From Terriglobia bacterium (GTDB taxonomy: Bacteria > Acidobacteriota > Terriglobia > Terriglobales > Acidobacteriaceae): a DNA stretch of 64,000 nucleotides. Below, piece by piece: positions 52,157 through 61,896 of the stretch. The stretch covers positions 38,535-102,534 of the forward strand of contig JAIQGL010000025.1 of NCBI GenBank assembly GCA_020072585.1, written 5' to 3'. The stretch's first letter is position 1; each line of letters opens with the position of its first letter. The notes under the pieces were generated by a model, which saw only the letters and a program-made list of their open reading frames with translations, was not told where the DNA came from and did not search any database. Both the position numbers and the translations under genes were made by a program.

Positions 52157-52669
52157 TTACAACTCCTGCAGCGTCTTGCCGCGCAGGGTAGCCACATCCT
52201 GGCGGTCACGAAGCTTTTTGAGTGCATCAAACGTGGCTTTAATCACGTTATGCGGATTGGCCGTTCCGAGCGATTTGGTGAGCACGTTCTGCACGCCCAC
52301 TGAGGTCATCACCGCGCGCACCGCCCCGCCCGCGATCACGCCGGTGCCTTCCGGGGCCGGCTTCAGCAACACCCGGCCGGAGCCGAAGGTGCCCAGCACC
52401 GCATGCGGAATGGAGGTCTTGCTCAGATTGACCCGCATCAGATTTTTCTTGGCTGATTCAATTCCCTTGCGGATGGCCTGTGGCACTTCCTTGGCCTTGC
52501 CGGAACCATAGCCCACTACGCCCGCACTGGGATCGCCCACCACTACCAGCGCCGCGAATGACATGTTCTTGCCGCCCTTGACCACCTTGGTCACGCGGTT
52601 GATGGCCACCACCTGGTCTTTCAACTGGTAGTTGCCGGCATCGAGCTTTCTTTTCGTTGCGATTGCCAT
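52157..52669 (-). CDS. rpsE: 30S ribosomal protein S5
   Basis: 170 residues: N-terminal double-stranded-RNA-binding-like domain ([40 protein letters not shown]) and C-terminal domain ([40 protein letters not shown]). Helps maintain decoding accuracy and mRNA entry. Starts 5 bases after rplR. Confidence 0.98.
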   Translation of the reverse strand: MAIATKRKLDAGNYQLKDQVVAINRVTKVVKGGKNMSFAALVVVGDPSAGVVGYGSGKAKEVPQAIRKGIESAKKNLMRVNLSKTSIPHAVLGTFGSGRVLLKPAPEGTGVIAGGAVRAVMTSVGVQNVLTKSLGTANPHNVIKATFDALKKLRDRQDVATLRGKTLQEL

Positions 52670-52674
52670 TTTAT

Positions 52675-53040
52675 TTAAAACTCCAGACCTGCTTCACGCG
52701 CGGCATCCGCCAGCGCCTTGATGCGCCCGTGGTAGAGATACCCGCCACGGTCAAATACCACTTTCTTGATTCCTTTTTCCTGCGCCCGCTGGGCAATCTC
52801 TTTGCCGATTTCCTTGGCGCTGGCCACGTTTCCGCCATTCTTCTTGCCGGCTTTTTTGCCCTTCGCGGTACTGGCCGAGGCAAGTGTTGTGCCGGACGTA
52901 TCGTCAATCACCTGCGCATAAATGTGGTTCAGCGAACGGTATACGTTCAGGCGCGGACGCTCCGTCGATCCCGAGAGCTTGTTGCGCAACCGCTGATGAA
53001 TTCGCCGGCGTGTCTTGTCTTTGGAACTATCTGGAATCAT
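52675..53040 (-). CDS. rplR: 50S ribosomal protein L18
   Basis: 121 residues. Basic N-terminus ([20 protein letters not shown]), central [19 protein letters not shown], and C-terminal [20 protein letters not shown]. Binds 5S rRNA with L5 and L25. Separated from rplF by a 169-base spacer with AT-rich repeats. Confidence 0.98.
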   Translation of the reverse strand: MIPDSSKDKTRRRIHQRLRNKLSGSTERPRLNVYRSLNHIYAQVIDDTSGTTLASASTAKGKKAGKKNGGNVASAKEIGKEIAQRAQEKGIKKVVFDRGGYLYHGRIKALADAAREAGLEF

Positions 53041-53099
53041 ATTCTGTACCCTTGCTTCGCACAGCCCCTGGCTGCGCGATCAAAATTTTGTATTTCGTA

Positions 53100-53212
53100 A
53101 TATCAACAATTGAGTAATTTAGTAATTTGAAATTGAGTAATTGAAAACCGTTCAGCTCTTTGTCCTCTCAACTCAATTACCCGATTACCAGATTTCCCGA
53201 TTACCCGATCTA
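53100..53212. repeat. AT-rich 'AATTACC/GGTAATT' inverted repeats, rplF-rplR spacer
   Basis: The left side has GAGTAATTTAGTAATTTGAA and GAGTAATTG, the right side CAATTACCCGATTACCAGAT and CCCGATTACCCGATC. The two sides are inverted in type, so a large hairpin is possible. Confidence 0.7.
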
Positions 53213-53749
53213 TTTCGCTCCGGTCTTGCCGACCTTCTTCTTCAATTTCTCGCCGGCAAAGCGGACGCCTTTCTGCTTATATGGGTCAGGCGGACGCAGG
53301 CCGCGCATGTCTGCCGCCACCTGCCCGACCTTCTGGCGATCGATGCCGCTGACCGTCAGCTTGGTCTGCTTTGCATCAATGGCTACCGTGACCCCGGTAG
53401 GCAGTGGAAATTCGATCGGATGCGAAAAACCAAGGGTAAACACCACCGTGTTCTTGCCCTTCAACTCCGCGCGATAGCCGATGCCGACGATTTCAAGATC
53501 GCGGTTCCAGCCCTTGGTAACGCCTTCCACGGCATTGTTCACCAGGGCGCGCGCCAGCCCATGGACAGCCGCATGCTGATCGTCCTGGCGGGTCACCTGT
53601 ATCTGCCCATCCGCCTGCTTCAGTTGAACGCCGGAAGGCAGATGCGTCTGCACCTGCCCCTTGGGCCCCTGCACCATCACGGTGTTGCCCTTTACTTCAA
53701 ACTTCACTCCCTGCGGGAGCGGAATCGGTTTCTTTCCGATACGAGACAT
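53210..53749 (-). CDS. rplF: 50S ribosomal protein L6
   Basis: 179 residues, two repeated L6 domains ([40 protein letters not shown] with [20 protein letters not shown] and the final [20 protein letters not shown]). Sits near the GTPase centre of the 50S subunit. Follows rpsH after a 207-base spacer. Confidence 0.98.
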   Translation of the reverse strand: MSRIGKKPIPLPQGVKFEVKGNTVMVQGPKGQVQTHLPSGVQLKQADGQIQVTRQDDQHAAVHGLARALVNNAVEGVTKGWNRDLEIVGIGYRAELKGKNTVVFTLGFSHPIEFPLPTGVTVAIDAKQTKLTVSGIDRQKVGQVAADMRGLRPPDPYKQKGVRFAGEKLKKKVGKTGAK

Positions 53750-53818
53750 TGATGTTCAACCCTTCTCTTGAAGCGAGTCCTTCTAGCCGTTTGCGGCTGA
53801 ATTCCACGCTGATTCTGC

Positions 53819-53938
53819 CTTTAGCTATTGGCCCTTGGCCTTTAGCCAGAAACTTCTAATCACTGACGATGCTTCGGCGATCAAACCGCATGCACCCTAA
53901 TCACTCACGCCAAAAGCTAAGAGCCAATGGCCAACAGC
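53819..53938. repeat. inverted pair of the 'CTTGGCCTTTAGCC' family, rpsH-rplF
   Basis: Left arm TTTAGCTATTGGCCCTTGGC then CTTTAGCC (53819-53850); right arm CCAAAAGCTAAGAGCCAATG then GCCAAC (about 53908-53938). The arms are inverted, 57 bases apart. Confidence 0.75.
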
Positions 53939-53956
53939 GCCGCGCAACGCAGCGGA

Positions 53957-54355
53957 CTACCACACTTCGCAGAGGATCTCGCCGCCCAGGCCCTGTTTAC
54001 GCGCCTGGCGTCCCGTCATCACTCCCTTGGGAGTGGTGAGGATGTTGATCCCCAACCCGCCGAGCACGCGTGGAATATCATTGCGTCCCACGTAGACGCG
54101 GCAGCCGGGCCGCGAGATGCGCTGCAGGTTGGCGATAGCGGCATTGTTGTCCTGGCCGTATTTCAGATAAATGCGCAGGACCTTTCTGCCCTCTTCCTCT
54201 GTCGCCTTGAAATTGGCGATGTAACCTTCTTCTTTCAGAATGCGCGCTATTTCCAGCTTCAACTTTGAAGCAGGGACATCGAGCTTCTGGTGCCGGGCGT
54301 GGATCGAATTGCGAATGCGCGCCAGCAAATCTGCGACCGGATCGGTCAAACTCAT
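53957..54355 (-). CDS. rpsH: 30S ribosomal protein S8
   Basis: 132 residues: LTDPVADLLARIRNSIHARH at the start, the RNA-binding PASKLKLEIARILKEEGYIA, and C-terminal signature PGCRVYVGRNDIPRVLGGLG with GVMTGRQARKQGLGGEILCE. Key protein of the 16S central domain and, in E. coli, the repressor of the spc operon. Confidence 0.98.
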   Translation of the reverse strand: MSLTDPVADLLARIRNSIHARHQKLDVPASKLKLEIARILKEEGYIANFKATEEEGRKVLRIYLKYGQDNNAAIANLQRISRPGCRVYVGRNDIPRVLGGLGINILTTPKGVMTGRQARKQGLGGEILCEVW

Positions 54356-54435
54356 CTTGGTTTATCTCCTCTTATCGTCACCCGTTTGCTCCGGACACAC
54401 CGGAGAACCTGCCGTGACGTACTGCGAAACCAGCC

Positions 54436-54573
54436 ATAAGCTCTTGGCCATTGGCCCTTAGCTTTTGACTCCTAAGCTATTAGCTCTCTGCCTGCCCTTG
54501 CGCTCTTGCTACGGTCCGACTAACCAGTTACCGTCGTCGATACTCAAGCTAAAGGCCAAAAGCTAAGAGCTAA
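54436..54573. repeat. inverted pair of the 'CTTGGCC' family, rpsN-rpsH
   Basis: Left arm AAGCTCTTGGCCATTGGCCC then TTAGCTTTTGAC (54438-54469); right arm CAAGCTAAAGGCCAAAAGCT then AAGAGCTAAT (about 54545-54573). Arms are inverted. Confidence 0.75.
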
Positions 54574-54581
54574 TTGCTTTC

Positions 54582-54767
54582 CTACCAGGAACTTTTCGAA
54601 ACCCCAGGTATCTCACCCTTCAGCGCCAGGCCACGGAAGCACAAACGGCAGAGGCCGAACTTGCGCAGAAAAGCGCGTGGCCGTCCGCAGAGTGAGCAGC
54701 GGTTGCGATGCTGGGTGGAGAACTTGGGTTTCTTGTTCGTCTTGGCGATCTTTGCTGTTGTTGCCAT
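54582..54767 (-). CDS. rpsN: 30S ribosomal protein S14, zinc type
   Basis: 61 residues from ATG 54767 ([20 protein letters not shown]). Short type Z S14 with both CxxC pairs ([16 protein letters not shown]) so it binds zinc. The protein ends PGVSKSSW. Organisms with this form do not have the longer zinc-free type in this operon position. Between rplE and rpsH. Confidence 0.97.
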   Translation of the reverse strand: MATTAKIAKTNKKPKFSTQHRNRCSLCGRPRAFLRKFGLCRLCFRGLALKGEIPGVSKSSW

Positions 54768-54947
54768 TTTTTCCTTTGTCCGAAGCAATCAGCACTTGGC
54801 CATTGGCATTCAGCAGAAACAGGCCCTGCCTAAACTACTGCCGCCGATCACAAAAGTTACCGATTGCTTTCCTCTTCATCAACTTCTTAGAGCCTGTCAG
54901 CCGGCCCCCGCTCCAAACCGCCCGCCTCTTCGCGCTCAAGCCAATTG

Positions 54948-55502
54948 CTACTGCTTAAACGGCATTCCAAAACTTTTAAGCAACGCCCGCGCCGCGTTAT
55001 CGTCACGCGCCGTGGTGACAATGGTTACGTTCATGCCCTTCAGCTTGTCGACCTTCGCGTAATCGATTTCCGGAAAGATCAACTGGTCACGCAGACCCAG
55101 CGTGTAATTGCCGCGGCCATCAAATGACTTGGTGGAAACGCCGCGGAAGTCGCGCACGCGCGGCAGGGCCACGTTGATCAACCGGTCCAGAAACTCATAC
55201 ATGCGCGGCCCGCGCAACGTCACCATGGCGCCAATGGCCATGCCTTCACGCACCTTGAAAGCGGCAATCGATTTCTTGGCCTTGGTGACCACCGGCTTCT
55301 GCCCGCAGATTTCGCCCAGATCACGGACCAGCGGATCCAGCATCTTGGTATTCTGCGTGGCCTCGCCTACTCCCATATTCACCACGATCTTGTGCAGACG
55401 GGGAACAGCCATGGGATTGGTCGCACCCAACTCCTTGGCCAGGGCCGGAGCAATCTCTTTATCGAATTTTTCCTTCAGCCTTGCTGTTACTTTAGTCGCC
55501 AT
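54948..55502 (-). CDS. rplE: 50S ribosomal protein L5
   Basis: 184 residues: YNEIAP-like [59 protein letters not shown] ([20 protein letters not shown] here), and C-terminal [20 protein letters not shown]. Binds 5S rRNA and the P-site tRNA. Followed by a spacer of about 180 bases before rpsN. Confidence 0.98.
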   Translation of the reverse strand: MATKVTARLKEKFDKEIAPALAKELGATNPMAVPRLHKIVVNMGVGEATQNTKMLDPLVRDLGEICGQKPVVTKAKKSIAAFKVREGMAIGAMVTLRGPRMYEFLDRLINVALPRVRDFRGVSTKSFDGRGNYTLGLRDQLIFPEIDYAKVDKLKGMNVTIVTTARDDNAARALLKSFGMPFKQ

Positions 55503-55576
55503 TAGCTTCTCTGTTTTCCTTCTCCCACGGTTTCGGAGTGGTTACCGGTTCGTAGGGTCATCAATTTCTGTGGACC

Positions 55577-55594
55577 GCAGGCGCCCTCGCCTGC
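55577..55594. repeat. small GC hairpin in the rplX-rplE spacer
   Basis: GCAGGCG and CGCCTGC with a 4-base loop, preceded by TGTGGACC. I recall this 'GCGCAGGCGAGGGCGCCTGCGG' word as a widespread dispersed motif of large genomes. No U-tract. Confidence 0.5.
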
Positions 55595-55680
55595 GCTTCC
55601 TCATTTTTAACTTTTCCGAACTCTCAGCCTTGAGCCCAGATAGTTTCTGTGGCTGAATGCTGATTGCTGACCGCTGAGTA

Positions 55681-56004
55681 CTATTTGTCCAGCGGCGCAT
55701 CGCACCGGCGGCAAATCCTCACGTGCCGGCTGCCGTGCTTCTTGTGTCCAATGCGTGACGGGCCGCAGCTCGGGCACACCACCATCACGTTGGAGATGGC
55801 GATGGGCGATTCCTGCTCCGCGATTCCGCCCTTGATGTTGCGCTGCGGATTGGGACGCACGTTCTTCTTCACCATCATCACATGCTCCACCAGGACCTTG
55901 CCGCTGCCGGGAAAAACCCGCAGCACGCGGCCCTGCTTGCCCTTGTCGCGACCAGTAATCACTTTTACCTGGTCATTGCGCTTGATATCGACTCTTATAT
56001 GCAT
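55681..56004 (-). CDS. rplX: 50S ribosomal protein L24
   Basis: 107 residues with the KOW motif (MHIRVDIKRNDQVKVITGRD; KGKQGRVLRVFPGSGKVLVE) and a C-terminal zinc-binding-like tail (VVCPSCGPSRIGHKKHGSRH; ICRRCDAP) that has CxxC twice. Initiates 50S assembly near the tunnel exit. Between rplN and rplE. Confidence 0.97.
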   Translation of the reverse strand: MHIRVDIKRNDQVKVITGRDKGKQGRVLRVFPGSGKVLVEHVMMVKKNVRPNPQRNIKGGIAEQESPIAISNVMVVCPSCGPSRIGHKKHGSRHVRICRRCDAPLDK

Positions 56005-56094
56005 TTTCTGCCTTCAACTCTTGGCGGAACCGCCTTCCCTGTGCCGCCTGACTCTCATCTTGCGTCTCAAACTCTCTGCTTGTCGATCAAAGCC

Positions 56095-56466
56095 TTAAAG
56101 GACCTCGGGCGCCAGAGAGACAATCTTCAAAAATTTCTTCTCGCGCAGCTCGCGGGCCACCGGACCAAAGACGCGCGTGCCAATCGGCTCACCGGTTTCA
56201 TTGATCAGCACGGCGGCATTCTGGTCAAAACGAATGTATGTTCCGTCGCGGCGGCGATGCTCCTTGCGTTGCCGCACGATCACGCACTTCACCACGGTGC
56301 CCTTCTTGGCGGTCCCGACCGGCGAAGCCTCCTTGACGGAAGCGGTGACTACGTCACCCAATCCGGCGTTCAAGCCGGTGTGTCCGCCCAGCGGCAGGAT
56401 CATCTGCAGCCGGCGCGCTCCGCTGTTGTCGGCCACATCGAGAATGCTTCTCATCATGACTGCCAT
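56095..56466 (-). CDS. rplN: 50S ribosomal protein L14
   Basis: 123 residues: [80 protein letters not shown]. Core interface protein near the subunit bridge B8. An ATG 6 bases upstream (MAV...) is used by the chosen start. Between rpsQ and rplX. Confidence 0.98.
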   Translation of the reverse strand: MAVMMRSILDVADNSGARRLQMILPLGGHTGLNAGLGDVVTASVKEASPVGTAKKGTVVKCVIVRQRKEHRRRDGTYIRFDQNAAVLINETGEPIGTRVFGPVARELREKKFLKIVSLAPEVL

Positions 56467-56534
56467 AAAATCAATTCCCCTTTTTCTTGAAGGAGAGCAG
56501 CAAATACCGCCAGCCTGTCCTTCGTCAAAATCTT

Positions 56535-56614
56535 TTCAGCTCTTGGCCCTTGGCCTTTAGCCAGACATTTGGCCCGCACAACACAAAGCCAATGGCCTAA
56601 GCGCCAATGGCTAG
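56535..56614. repeat. inverted pair of the 'CTTGGCCTTTAGCC' family, rpsQ-rplN
   Basis: Left arm TTCAGCTCTTGGCCCTTGGC then CTTTAGCC (56535-56563); right arm AAAGCCAATGGCCTAAGCGC then CAATGGCT (56585-56612). The right arm runs into the rpsQ stop. Confidence 0.75.
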
Positions 56615-56919
56615 CTGCTGGCTTCAGCCGCTTCTTCGCCCACCAGCTTGGCTTTCTGGATAATGTTTTTCAGCCGCCAGCGCTTCAGCTTGGACATGGG
56701 GCGCGTCTCTTCGATTTCCACAAAGTCGCCCACATGCGCCGTGTTTTTCTCATCGTGCGCGTAAAACTTCTTTGACTTGGCCACCACGCGGCGATAGAGC
56801 GGGTGCGCCTTCTTCATAATCACCTGCACCACGATGGTCTTGCTCATCTTGGTGGAGGTCACCCGGCCGATCTTGGTGCTGCGGCTGCCTGCCTTTTTTT
56901 GGGTCGCTGTATCTGCCAT
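56611..56919 (-). CDS. rpsQ: 30S ribosomal protein S17
   Basis: 102 residues, OB fold: a short extension MADTATQKKAGSRST, then KIGRVTSTKMSKTIVVQVIM, KAHPLYRRVVAKSKKFYAHD, GDFVEIEETRPMSKLKRWRL. Starts immediately after the rpmC stop. Primary binder of 16S rRNA. Confidence 0.98.
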   Translation of the reverse strand: MADTATQKKAGSRSTKIGRVTSTKMSKTIVVQVIMKKAHPLYRRVVAKSKKFYAHDEKNTAHVGDFVEIEETRPMSKLKRWRLKNIIQKAKLVGEEAAEASS

Positions 56920-57294
56920 TTACTTCTTCCTCGTTTTGGCGGTTGCCGTCTTTTTCTTCTTCGCCGGCTTGGCTGTCTTGCTCTTGGTGGCCGCCTTGCT
57001 CTTGGTCTTTTTCTTGGCGCTCTTGCCCGCAGCGGCCTTCTTCGGCTTCGGCGCCGCATCGCCAGCGGCCTCCGCCGCGGGCTGGCCATTGCTGGGCGCC
57101 ACGATCCCCAGTTCCTTCTCCCGCATCACGGTATGAATGCGGGCCACGTCCTTGCGCAGGCCGCGGATCTTGTTCAGGCTCTCCGTCTGTCCCATCTTGA
57201 GCTGGAACTTGAGACGGAAGAGCTGGTCATTGAACTCCTGCTGCTGGTGCAGCAGTTCGGCATCGGTAAGGCTTCTTAGTTTTTCGACATCCAT
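56920..57294 (-). CDS. rpmC: 50S ribosomal protein L29 with histone H1-like tail
   Basis: 124 residues; the normal protein is about 65. The core is standard (MDVEKLRSLTDAELLHQQQE; LFRLKFQLKMGQTESLNKIR; DVARIHTVMREKELGI). The last 55 residues are Lys/Ala/Thr-rich (PKPKKAAAGKSAKKKTKSKA and similar), like a histone H1 tail. It sits at the tunnel exit near SRP and trigger factor sites. The tail reads in frame without breaks, so it is not an annotation artefact. Confidence 0.96.
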   Translation of the reverse strand: MDVEKLRSLTDAELLHQQQEFNDQLFRLKFQLKMGQTESLNKIRGLRKDVARIHTVMREKELGIVAPSNGQPAAEAAGDAAPKPKKAAAGKSAKKKTKSKAATKSKTAKPAKKKKTATAKTRKK

Positions 57295-57307
57295 GTCTTT
57301 TCTCTCT

Positions 57308-57396
57308 AGGGCTCCACAACGCCTGTGCTTCGCTACGGCTGTTGCGCCCTCATGCTACGTTCGCGCGGGCTGGCGCTCACTCCGCATTTCACCCGC
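57308..57396. repeat. dispersed 89-bp spacer element, copy 1 (rplP-rpmC)
   Basis: Starts AGGGCTCCACAACGCC and ends TCCGCATTTCACCCGC. Differs from copy 2 (58712-58800) at 3 of 89 bases. Parts can pair (GGGCTCCACAAC with TGTTGCGCCC). It sits in the transcribed spacer. Confidence 0.9.
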
Positions 57397-57420
57397 TTCT
57401 CTTCTCTTGCAGCATCGCCA

Positions 57421-57470
57421 CCTTTTTAGCCTTTAGCCAAACCTGCCTGTTTGGCTGAATGCTGATTGCT
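57421..57470. repeat. partial 'TTTAGCC' family copy, rplP-rpmC
   Basis: CCTTTTTAGCCTTTAGCCAA, then ACCTGCCTGTTTGGCTGAAT. Follows the 89-bp element in the same spacer. Confidence 0.5.
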
Positions 57471-57475
57471 TTTTC

Positions 57476-57892
<417 letters not shown>

Positions 57893-57921
57893 AAGTTCAA
57901 TCCCTTGTTACTGCTGCAAAC

Positions 57922-58015
57922 TACTGGCTCTTGGCCGTTGGCTCTTTGCTCTTGGCTAAATCCAGATTGCTTCTTCGCTATCAAGCCAACTACCAAGAGC
58001 CAAATACCAGTGGCC
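57922..58015. repeat. inverted pair of the 'CTTGGC' family, rpsC-rplP
   Basis: Left arm TACTGGCTCTTGGCCGTTGG, CTCTTGGCTAAA (57922-57960); right arm AAGCCAACTACCAAGAGCCA (57982-58001), AATACCAGTGGCC. Inverted arms about 20 bases apart. Confidence 0.75.
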
Positions 58016-58019
58016 GCTC

Positions 58020-58688
58020 TTAAAATGCTCCCGCGCCTGCCCGCTCCGGCTGGCGTTTCTTCTGCGGAAGAATGTCGCCTTTGTACACCCAGCACTTCAC
58101 GCCGATCACGCCATAGGTCGTCCGTGCCTCGGAGAAACCGAAATCAATGTCGGCGCGCAACGTGTGCAGCGGCAAACGCCCCTGCAGATACCATTCCGAA
58201 CGCGCGATTTCATTCCCGTTCAACCGCCCGGACACGCGCACCTTGATGCCTTTGCAGCCAAAACGCAGCGCCGAATCCACTGACTTGCGCATCGCCCGGC
58301 GGAAGCCCACGCGCTTTTCCAACTGCAGCGCAATTCCTTCCGACACCAGCTGCGCGTCCAGTTCCGGCTTGTGCACTTCCTGGATGTCGATGAAGACATC
58401 GCGGTTCGTGCGCTTCTGCAGGTCCTGCTTCAACTTGTCAATTTCCGCGCCCTTGCGCCCGATGATGATTCCCGGCCGCGCCGTGCGGATGATGATGCGC
58501 AACTTGTTGCCCGGCCGCTCAATCTCCACCGAACTCACGCCCGCAGACTTGAGCTTGTCCTTCAGCTCTTCCTTGAGCTTTACGTCTTCCAGAAGAAGCT
58601 TGTTGTAATCGCGCTCAATAAACCAGCGCGACCGCCACGGCTTGGTGTAGCCAAGGCGAAATCCGTAAGGATGGACTTTCTGTCCCAT
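58020..58688 (-). CDS. rpsC: 30S ribosomal protein S3
   Basis: 223 residues from ATG 58688 ([20 protein letters not shown]). KH domain ([20 protein letters not shown] region) and C-terminal domain ending [16 protein letters not shown] (ILPQKKRQP). Binds mRNA entry. The start 33 bases upstream is rejected, as the conserved start is MGQKVHP. Between rplV and rplP. Confidence 0.97.
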   Translation of the reverse strand: MGQKVHPYGFRLGYTKPWRSRWFIERDYNKLLLEDVKLKEELKDKLKSAGVSSVEIERPGNKLRIIIRTARPGIIIGRKGAEIDKLKQDLQKRTNRDVFIDIQEVHKPELDAQLVSEGIALQLEKRVGFRRAMRKSVDSALRFGCKGIKVRVSGRLNGNEIARSEWYLQGRLPLHTLRADIDFGFSEARTTYGVIGVKCWVYKGDILPQKKRQPERAGAGAF

Positions 58689-58711
58689 ATTTTGTTCCTC
58701 TATTTCTTTCG

Positions 58712-58800
58712 AGGGCTCCACAACGCCTGCGCTTCGCTACGGCTGTTGCGCCCTCATGCTACGTTCGCGCGGGCCAGCGCTCACTCCGCATTTCACCCGC
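58712..58800. repeat. dispersed 89-bp spacer element, copy 2 (rplV-rpsC)
   Basis: Same length and ends as copy 1 at 57308; three base differences. Follows a short unrelated stretch after the rplV stop. Confidence 0.9.
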
Positions 58801-58824
58801 CCATCTCAACATCAAAATCTCTAC

Positions 58825-59310
58825 CTACTTCGCGGCGGCTGTCTTCTTCTTGCCCGCCGATTTCTTCTTGGCTCCCACGGCCTTCTTCTTGGCCGGTGAT
58901 TTGGCCGGGGCCGCAGTCTCTTCCTCACCCACCACCGTGGCCAGCGCCTGCTTGTTCTCCGCGCCTTTTTCCGCCAGCACAATCTCCATGTGCGAAATGC
59001 GGCGCTGGTAGCGGAACGCGCGGCCCATCGGTGCGGGACGGATACGCTTCATGCGCGGGCCTTCGTTGGCGATGGCATGTTTCACATAGAGCCGGTCCAG
59101 GTCCACGTCAATGCCTTTTTCCTGGCTCAGGTAATTCGCGTTCTCCACCGCCGAGCGCAGCAGCTGAAAAATCGCCGGCGCAATGCGCTTCTTGGTGAAG
59201 GTCAGCGTCGTCAACGCATCTTCCACGCGCCGTCCTTTAATCAGGTCCAGCACCAGCCGCGCCTTCTGCGGCGATACTCGTGTGAACCGGGCTTTCGCTG
59301 TAAATTCCAT
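58825..59310 (-). CDS. rplV: 50S ribosomal protein L22 with basic tail
   Basis: 161 residues; the usual length is about 110-115. The core is conserved (FTAKARFTRVSPQKARLVLD; LIKGRRVEDALTTLTFTKKR; MKRIRPAPMGRAFRYQRRIS; HMEIVLAEKG). After it come about 45 residues, ending AKSPAKKKAVGAKKKSAGKK, again histone-like. The protein lines the exit tunnel. Between rpsS and rpsC. Confidence 0.97.
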   Translation of the reverse strand: MEFTAKARFTRVSPQKARLVLDLIKGRRVEDALTTLTFTKKRIAPAIFQLLRSAVENANYLSQEKGIDVDLDRLYVKHAIANEGPRMKRIRPAPMGRAFRYQRRISHMEIVLAEKGAENKQALATVVGEEETAAPAKSPAKKKAVGAKKKSAGKKKTAAAK

Positions 59311-59328
59311 AAAGGTTCTTTTCCTTCA

Positions 59329-59419
59329 AGGGCTGCAACAACGCCTGCACTTCGTTACGGCTGTTGCGCCCTCATGCTCACGTTCGCGCGGGCCAGCGCT
59401 CTCTCCGCATTTCACCCGC
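59329..59419. repeat. dispersed ~90-bp spacer element, copy 3 (rpsS-rplV)
   Basis: AGGGCTGCAACAACGCC at the left and TTTCACCCGC at the right; 91 bases, about eight to ten changes from copies 1 and 2. Immediately 5' of the rplV ATG region. Confidence 0.88.
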
Positions 59420-59438
59420 TTGTAACTTCAAAATCCGG

Positions 59439-59789
59439 TTACTTTGCCGGTGGCGCCGAAGGGGCCGCCGGTGCAATCGCACCCGGACCGCCGGGTACGC
59501 CGGCCGGCTTGGCGGAAACTTCCGCTGCCGCCTTCATCGAGTGCCCTTTGAACTGCCGCGTAAAGGAGAACTCGCCCAGCTTGTGTCCCACCATGTTTTC
59601 CGTGATGTACACGGGAATAAACTTTTTGCCGTTGTGCACCGCGATGGTGTGTCCCACCATCTCCGGCGAGATCGTCGAACGGCGCGACCAGGAGCGGATC
59701 ACCTTCTTCTCGTTCTTCTGGTTCAGCTCTTCGACCTTCTTCAACAGATGGCCGTCAATATGCGGCCCTTTTTTCAGTGAACGCGCCAT
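59439..59789 (-). CDS. rpsS: 30S ribosomal protein S19
   Basis: 116 residues from ATG 59789 ([20 protein letters not shown]); the start overlaps the rplB stop (TAATG). The core ends near the usual residue 92 with [12 protein letters not shown]; a 25-residue Ala/Pro/Gly tail ([20 protein letters not shown]) follows. Part of the 30S head; contacts S13 and tRNA. Reading further upstream runs into rplB and is rejected. Confidence 0.97.
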   Translation of the reverse strand: MARSLKKGPHIDGHLLKKVEELNQKNEKKVIRSWSRRSTISPEMVGHTIAVHNGKKFIPVYITENMVGHKLGEFSFTRQFKGHSMKAAAEVSAKPAGVPGGPGAIAPAAPSAPPAK

Positions 59790-60613
59790 TATTTCTGTCT
59801 CCTGCTGACAATGAACTTGTCGGTGCGCTTGTTGTTGCGCGTTTTGTAGCCGCGGGTGGGCTGGCCCCACGGAGTCACGGGATGGCGTCCGCCGGAGGTT
59901 TTGCCTTCACCGCCGCCATGCGGATGGTCCACCGGGTTCATGGCAACGCCGCGATTGACCGGCTTCTTGCCCAGCCAGATATTGCGTCCAGCCTTGCCGA
60001 TAGCCACGTTTTCATGGTCCACGTTGCCGATCTGCCCGATCGTCGCCATGCAATCGATCAGTACTTTCCGGGTCTCGCCGGAAGGCAGCTTCACCAGCGC
60101 GTATTCGGCTTCCTTGGCTACCAGTTGCGCCGATCCGCCGGCCGAGCGCACCATCTGCGCGCCCTTGCCTGGTTTCAATTCGATGTTGTGGATGGTTGTG
60201 CCGGCGGGAATGTTCTTCAACGGCAGCGCGTTGCCCACCAGAATGTCAGCTTCAGCGCCGCTGACGATCTTCTGGCCCACGTTCAGGCCCACAGGGTGGA
60301 GAATGTAACGCTTCTCGCCGTCAGCATACGCCAGCAGCGCGATGCGCGCCGAACGGTTGGGATCGTACTCGATTGAAACCACCGTCGCCGGGACGCCGGC
60401 CTTGTCGCGCTTAAAGTCGATCGCCCGCAGCTTGCGCTTATGTCCGCCGCCGCGATGCCAGATGGTGATGTCGCCCGCGTTGCGGCGTCCGCCGGTACGC
60501 ACCTTGATGCGCGTGAGCGGCTTGTGCGGCTTATCGGTCGTCAGTTCGTCGTTGGTCAGCGTTGTCTTGAAACGCAGCGACGGCGTAATCGGTCTGTATG
60601 TCTTAATTCCCAT
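59789..60613 (-). CDS. rplB: 50S ribosomal protein L2
   Basis: 274 residues: [40 protein letters not shown], the C-terminal peptidyl-transferase-centre motif [20 protein letters not shown] (with the conserved His). Essential for peptidyl transfer activity. Between rplW and rpsS. Confidence 0.98.
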   Translation of the reverse strand: MGIKTYRPITPSLRFKTTLTNDELTTDKPHKPLTRIKVRTGGRRNAGDITIWHRGGGHKRKLRAIDFKRDKAGVPATVVSIEYDPNRSARIALLAYADGEKRYILHPVGLNVGQKIVSGAEADILVGNALPLKNIPAGTTIHNIELKPGKGAQMVRSAGGSAQLVAKEAEYALVKLPSGETRKVLIDCMATIGQIGNVDHENVAIGKAGRNIWLGKKPVNRGVAMNPVDHPHGGGEGKTSGGRHPVTPWGQPTRGYKTRNNKRTDKFIVSRRQK

Positions 60614-60628
60614 AAAAATCTGCCTTTA

Positions 60629-60690
60629 GTACTTAGCTCTTAGCCTTTGGCTTTGTTTCGAAGCTCAATTGCTAACTGCTAACCCTCTAA
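60629..60690. repeat. partial 'CTTAGC' family copy, rplW-rplB
   Basis: TAGCTCTTAGCCTTTGGCTT, then AATTGCTAACTGCTAACC. One-armed member of the same family. Confidence 0.5.
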
Positions 60691-60786
60691 ACTTTTTCCA
60701 TAAGCGATTTGGCACATCAGTCGCCAAATCGCGCTGTTTCAGGAGCCTAATCGCTTTAACCACGATCCAGGCAGTGAAGCGGTTTT

Positions 60787-61080
60787 CTAAATATTCGCCG
60801 CGTACTCCGGCATCTTCTCGCCTGCCTTCAGCCGGACGTAAGCCTTCTTCCAGTCCGGACGGTAACCAGCGAACTTGCCCCGACGGCGCTCTTTGCCCAC
60901 AAAGTTCGCTGTGCGCACCGAGTCCACCTTCACCTTGAAGATCTTCTGCACGGCTTCCTTTACTTCCGTCTTGGTGGCCGCGGCGGCCACTTCAAAAACC
61001 AGCGTGCCCTGGTTCTCTTTCACGCCCAGCCCTTTTTCCGTGATCACAGGCTTGCGGATAATCTGATAGGCCGACTTCAT
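60787..61080 (-). CDS. rplW: 50S ribosomal protein L23
   Basis: 97 residues: MKSAYQIIRKPVITEKGLGV, NQGTLVFEVAAAATKTEVKE, VDSVRTANFVGKERRRGKF. Docking site for trigger factor at the exit tunnel. Its ATG overlaps the rplD stop (TAATG). Between rplD and rplB. Confidence 0.98.
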   Translation of the reverse strand: MKSAYQIIRKPVITEKGLGVKENQGTLVFEVAAAATKTEVKEAVQKIFKVKVDSVRTANFVGKERRRGKFAGYRPDWKKAYVRLKAGEKMPEYAANI

Positions 61081-61736
61081 TACGCCACCTCCGCTTTATG
61101 TTTGGGCGCTGAGGCCTTCAGCGAATCCTGCAGCCGCTCCAGGGCCGGCTTGGAAAAGATCGCCGTCTCATAGCGGAGCAGGTGGTACGGATGCACATGG
61201 TTGCTGGCCAGCAGTTCAACGCCGGGAATATTGCGCGCGCTCAGCTGCAGATTGCGGTTTTCCTGGCCGCCATCCACCAGCAAGGCCGTCTTGCCGACGC
61301 CCAGCTTGCCCAGCGTCTTGCGGAACGTGCCGGTCTTGGCCGCGGCCAGATCGAATTCTTCCACCACCATCAGCTTGCCGTCAGAAAGCTTGGAAGCCAG
61401 TGCCGAACGCAGCGCGCCCAGCAGCTTCTTCCTGGGAAACTGGTAGTCATAAGAACGGGGTTGCGGTCCATGGACCGTGCCGCCGTGGCGCCACAGTGGC
61501 GACCGGATGGAGCCCACGCGCGCGCGGCCAGTGCCCTTCTGCTTCCAGAGCTTTTTGCCCGCGCCGGAGACCAGCTTCTTGTTCTTGGTGGCATGCGTGC
61601 CCGCCCGATGCGCCGCGCGGAAATGCTTGACCGCTTCCCAGAGAAGGTCTTCATTAATACCGCCAAAGACCTCGTCAGCCAGCTCCAGCGTGCCCGTCTT
61701 CTTGCCTTCGAGATTTACAACGTCAATCTTTGCCAT
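61080..61736 (-). CDS. rplD: 50S ribosomal protein L4
   Basis: 218 residues: DVVNLEGKKTGTLELADEVF, VSGAGKKLWKQKGTGRARVG with the extended loop (SIRSPLWRHGGTVHGPQPRS), and LVDGGQENRNLQLSARNIPG. The loop lines the tunnel; in E. coli L4 also regulates the S10 operon. Between rplC and rplW. Confidence 0.98.
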   Translation of the reverse strand: MAKIDVVNLEGKKTGTLELADEVFGGINEDLLWEAVKHFRAAHRAGTHATKNKKLVSGAGKKLWKQKGTGRARVGSIRSPLWRHGGTVHGPQPRSYDYQFPRKKLLGALRSALASKLSDGKLMVVEEFDLAAAKTGTFRKTLGKLGVGKTALLVDGGQENRNLQLSARNIPGVELLASNHVHPYHLLRYETAIFSKPALERLQDSLKASAPKHKAEVA

Positions 61737-61747
61737 CTTTTTTCCTT

Positions 61748-61819
61748 AGGGCTCCGCACGCTTCGCTGCTTCGCCCTCGCGCTTTGCTCGCGCTATTCCG
61801 GCGCTCGCTCCGCGCTCAC
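61748..61819. repeat. dispersed spacer element, shortened copy (rplC-rplD)
   Basis: AGGGCTCCGCACGCTTCG, TTCGCCCTCGCGCTTTGCTC, GCGCTCGCTCCGCGCTCACC: about 72 bases, closest to the variant at 46060. A 'TTAGCC/GGCTCTTAGC' unit (61823-61859) follows. Confidence 0.75.
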
Positions 61820-61896
61820 CCTAGCTCTTAGCCCCGAGCCATTGGCTCTTAGCTTTTGTGTATGTGGCACAAGCACTCTTGCCTGTGTCCCGAAAC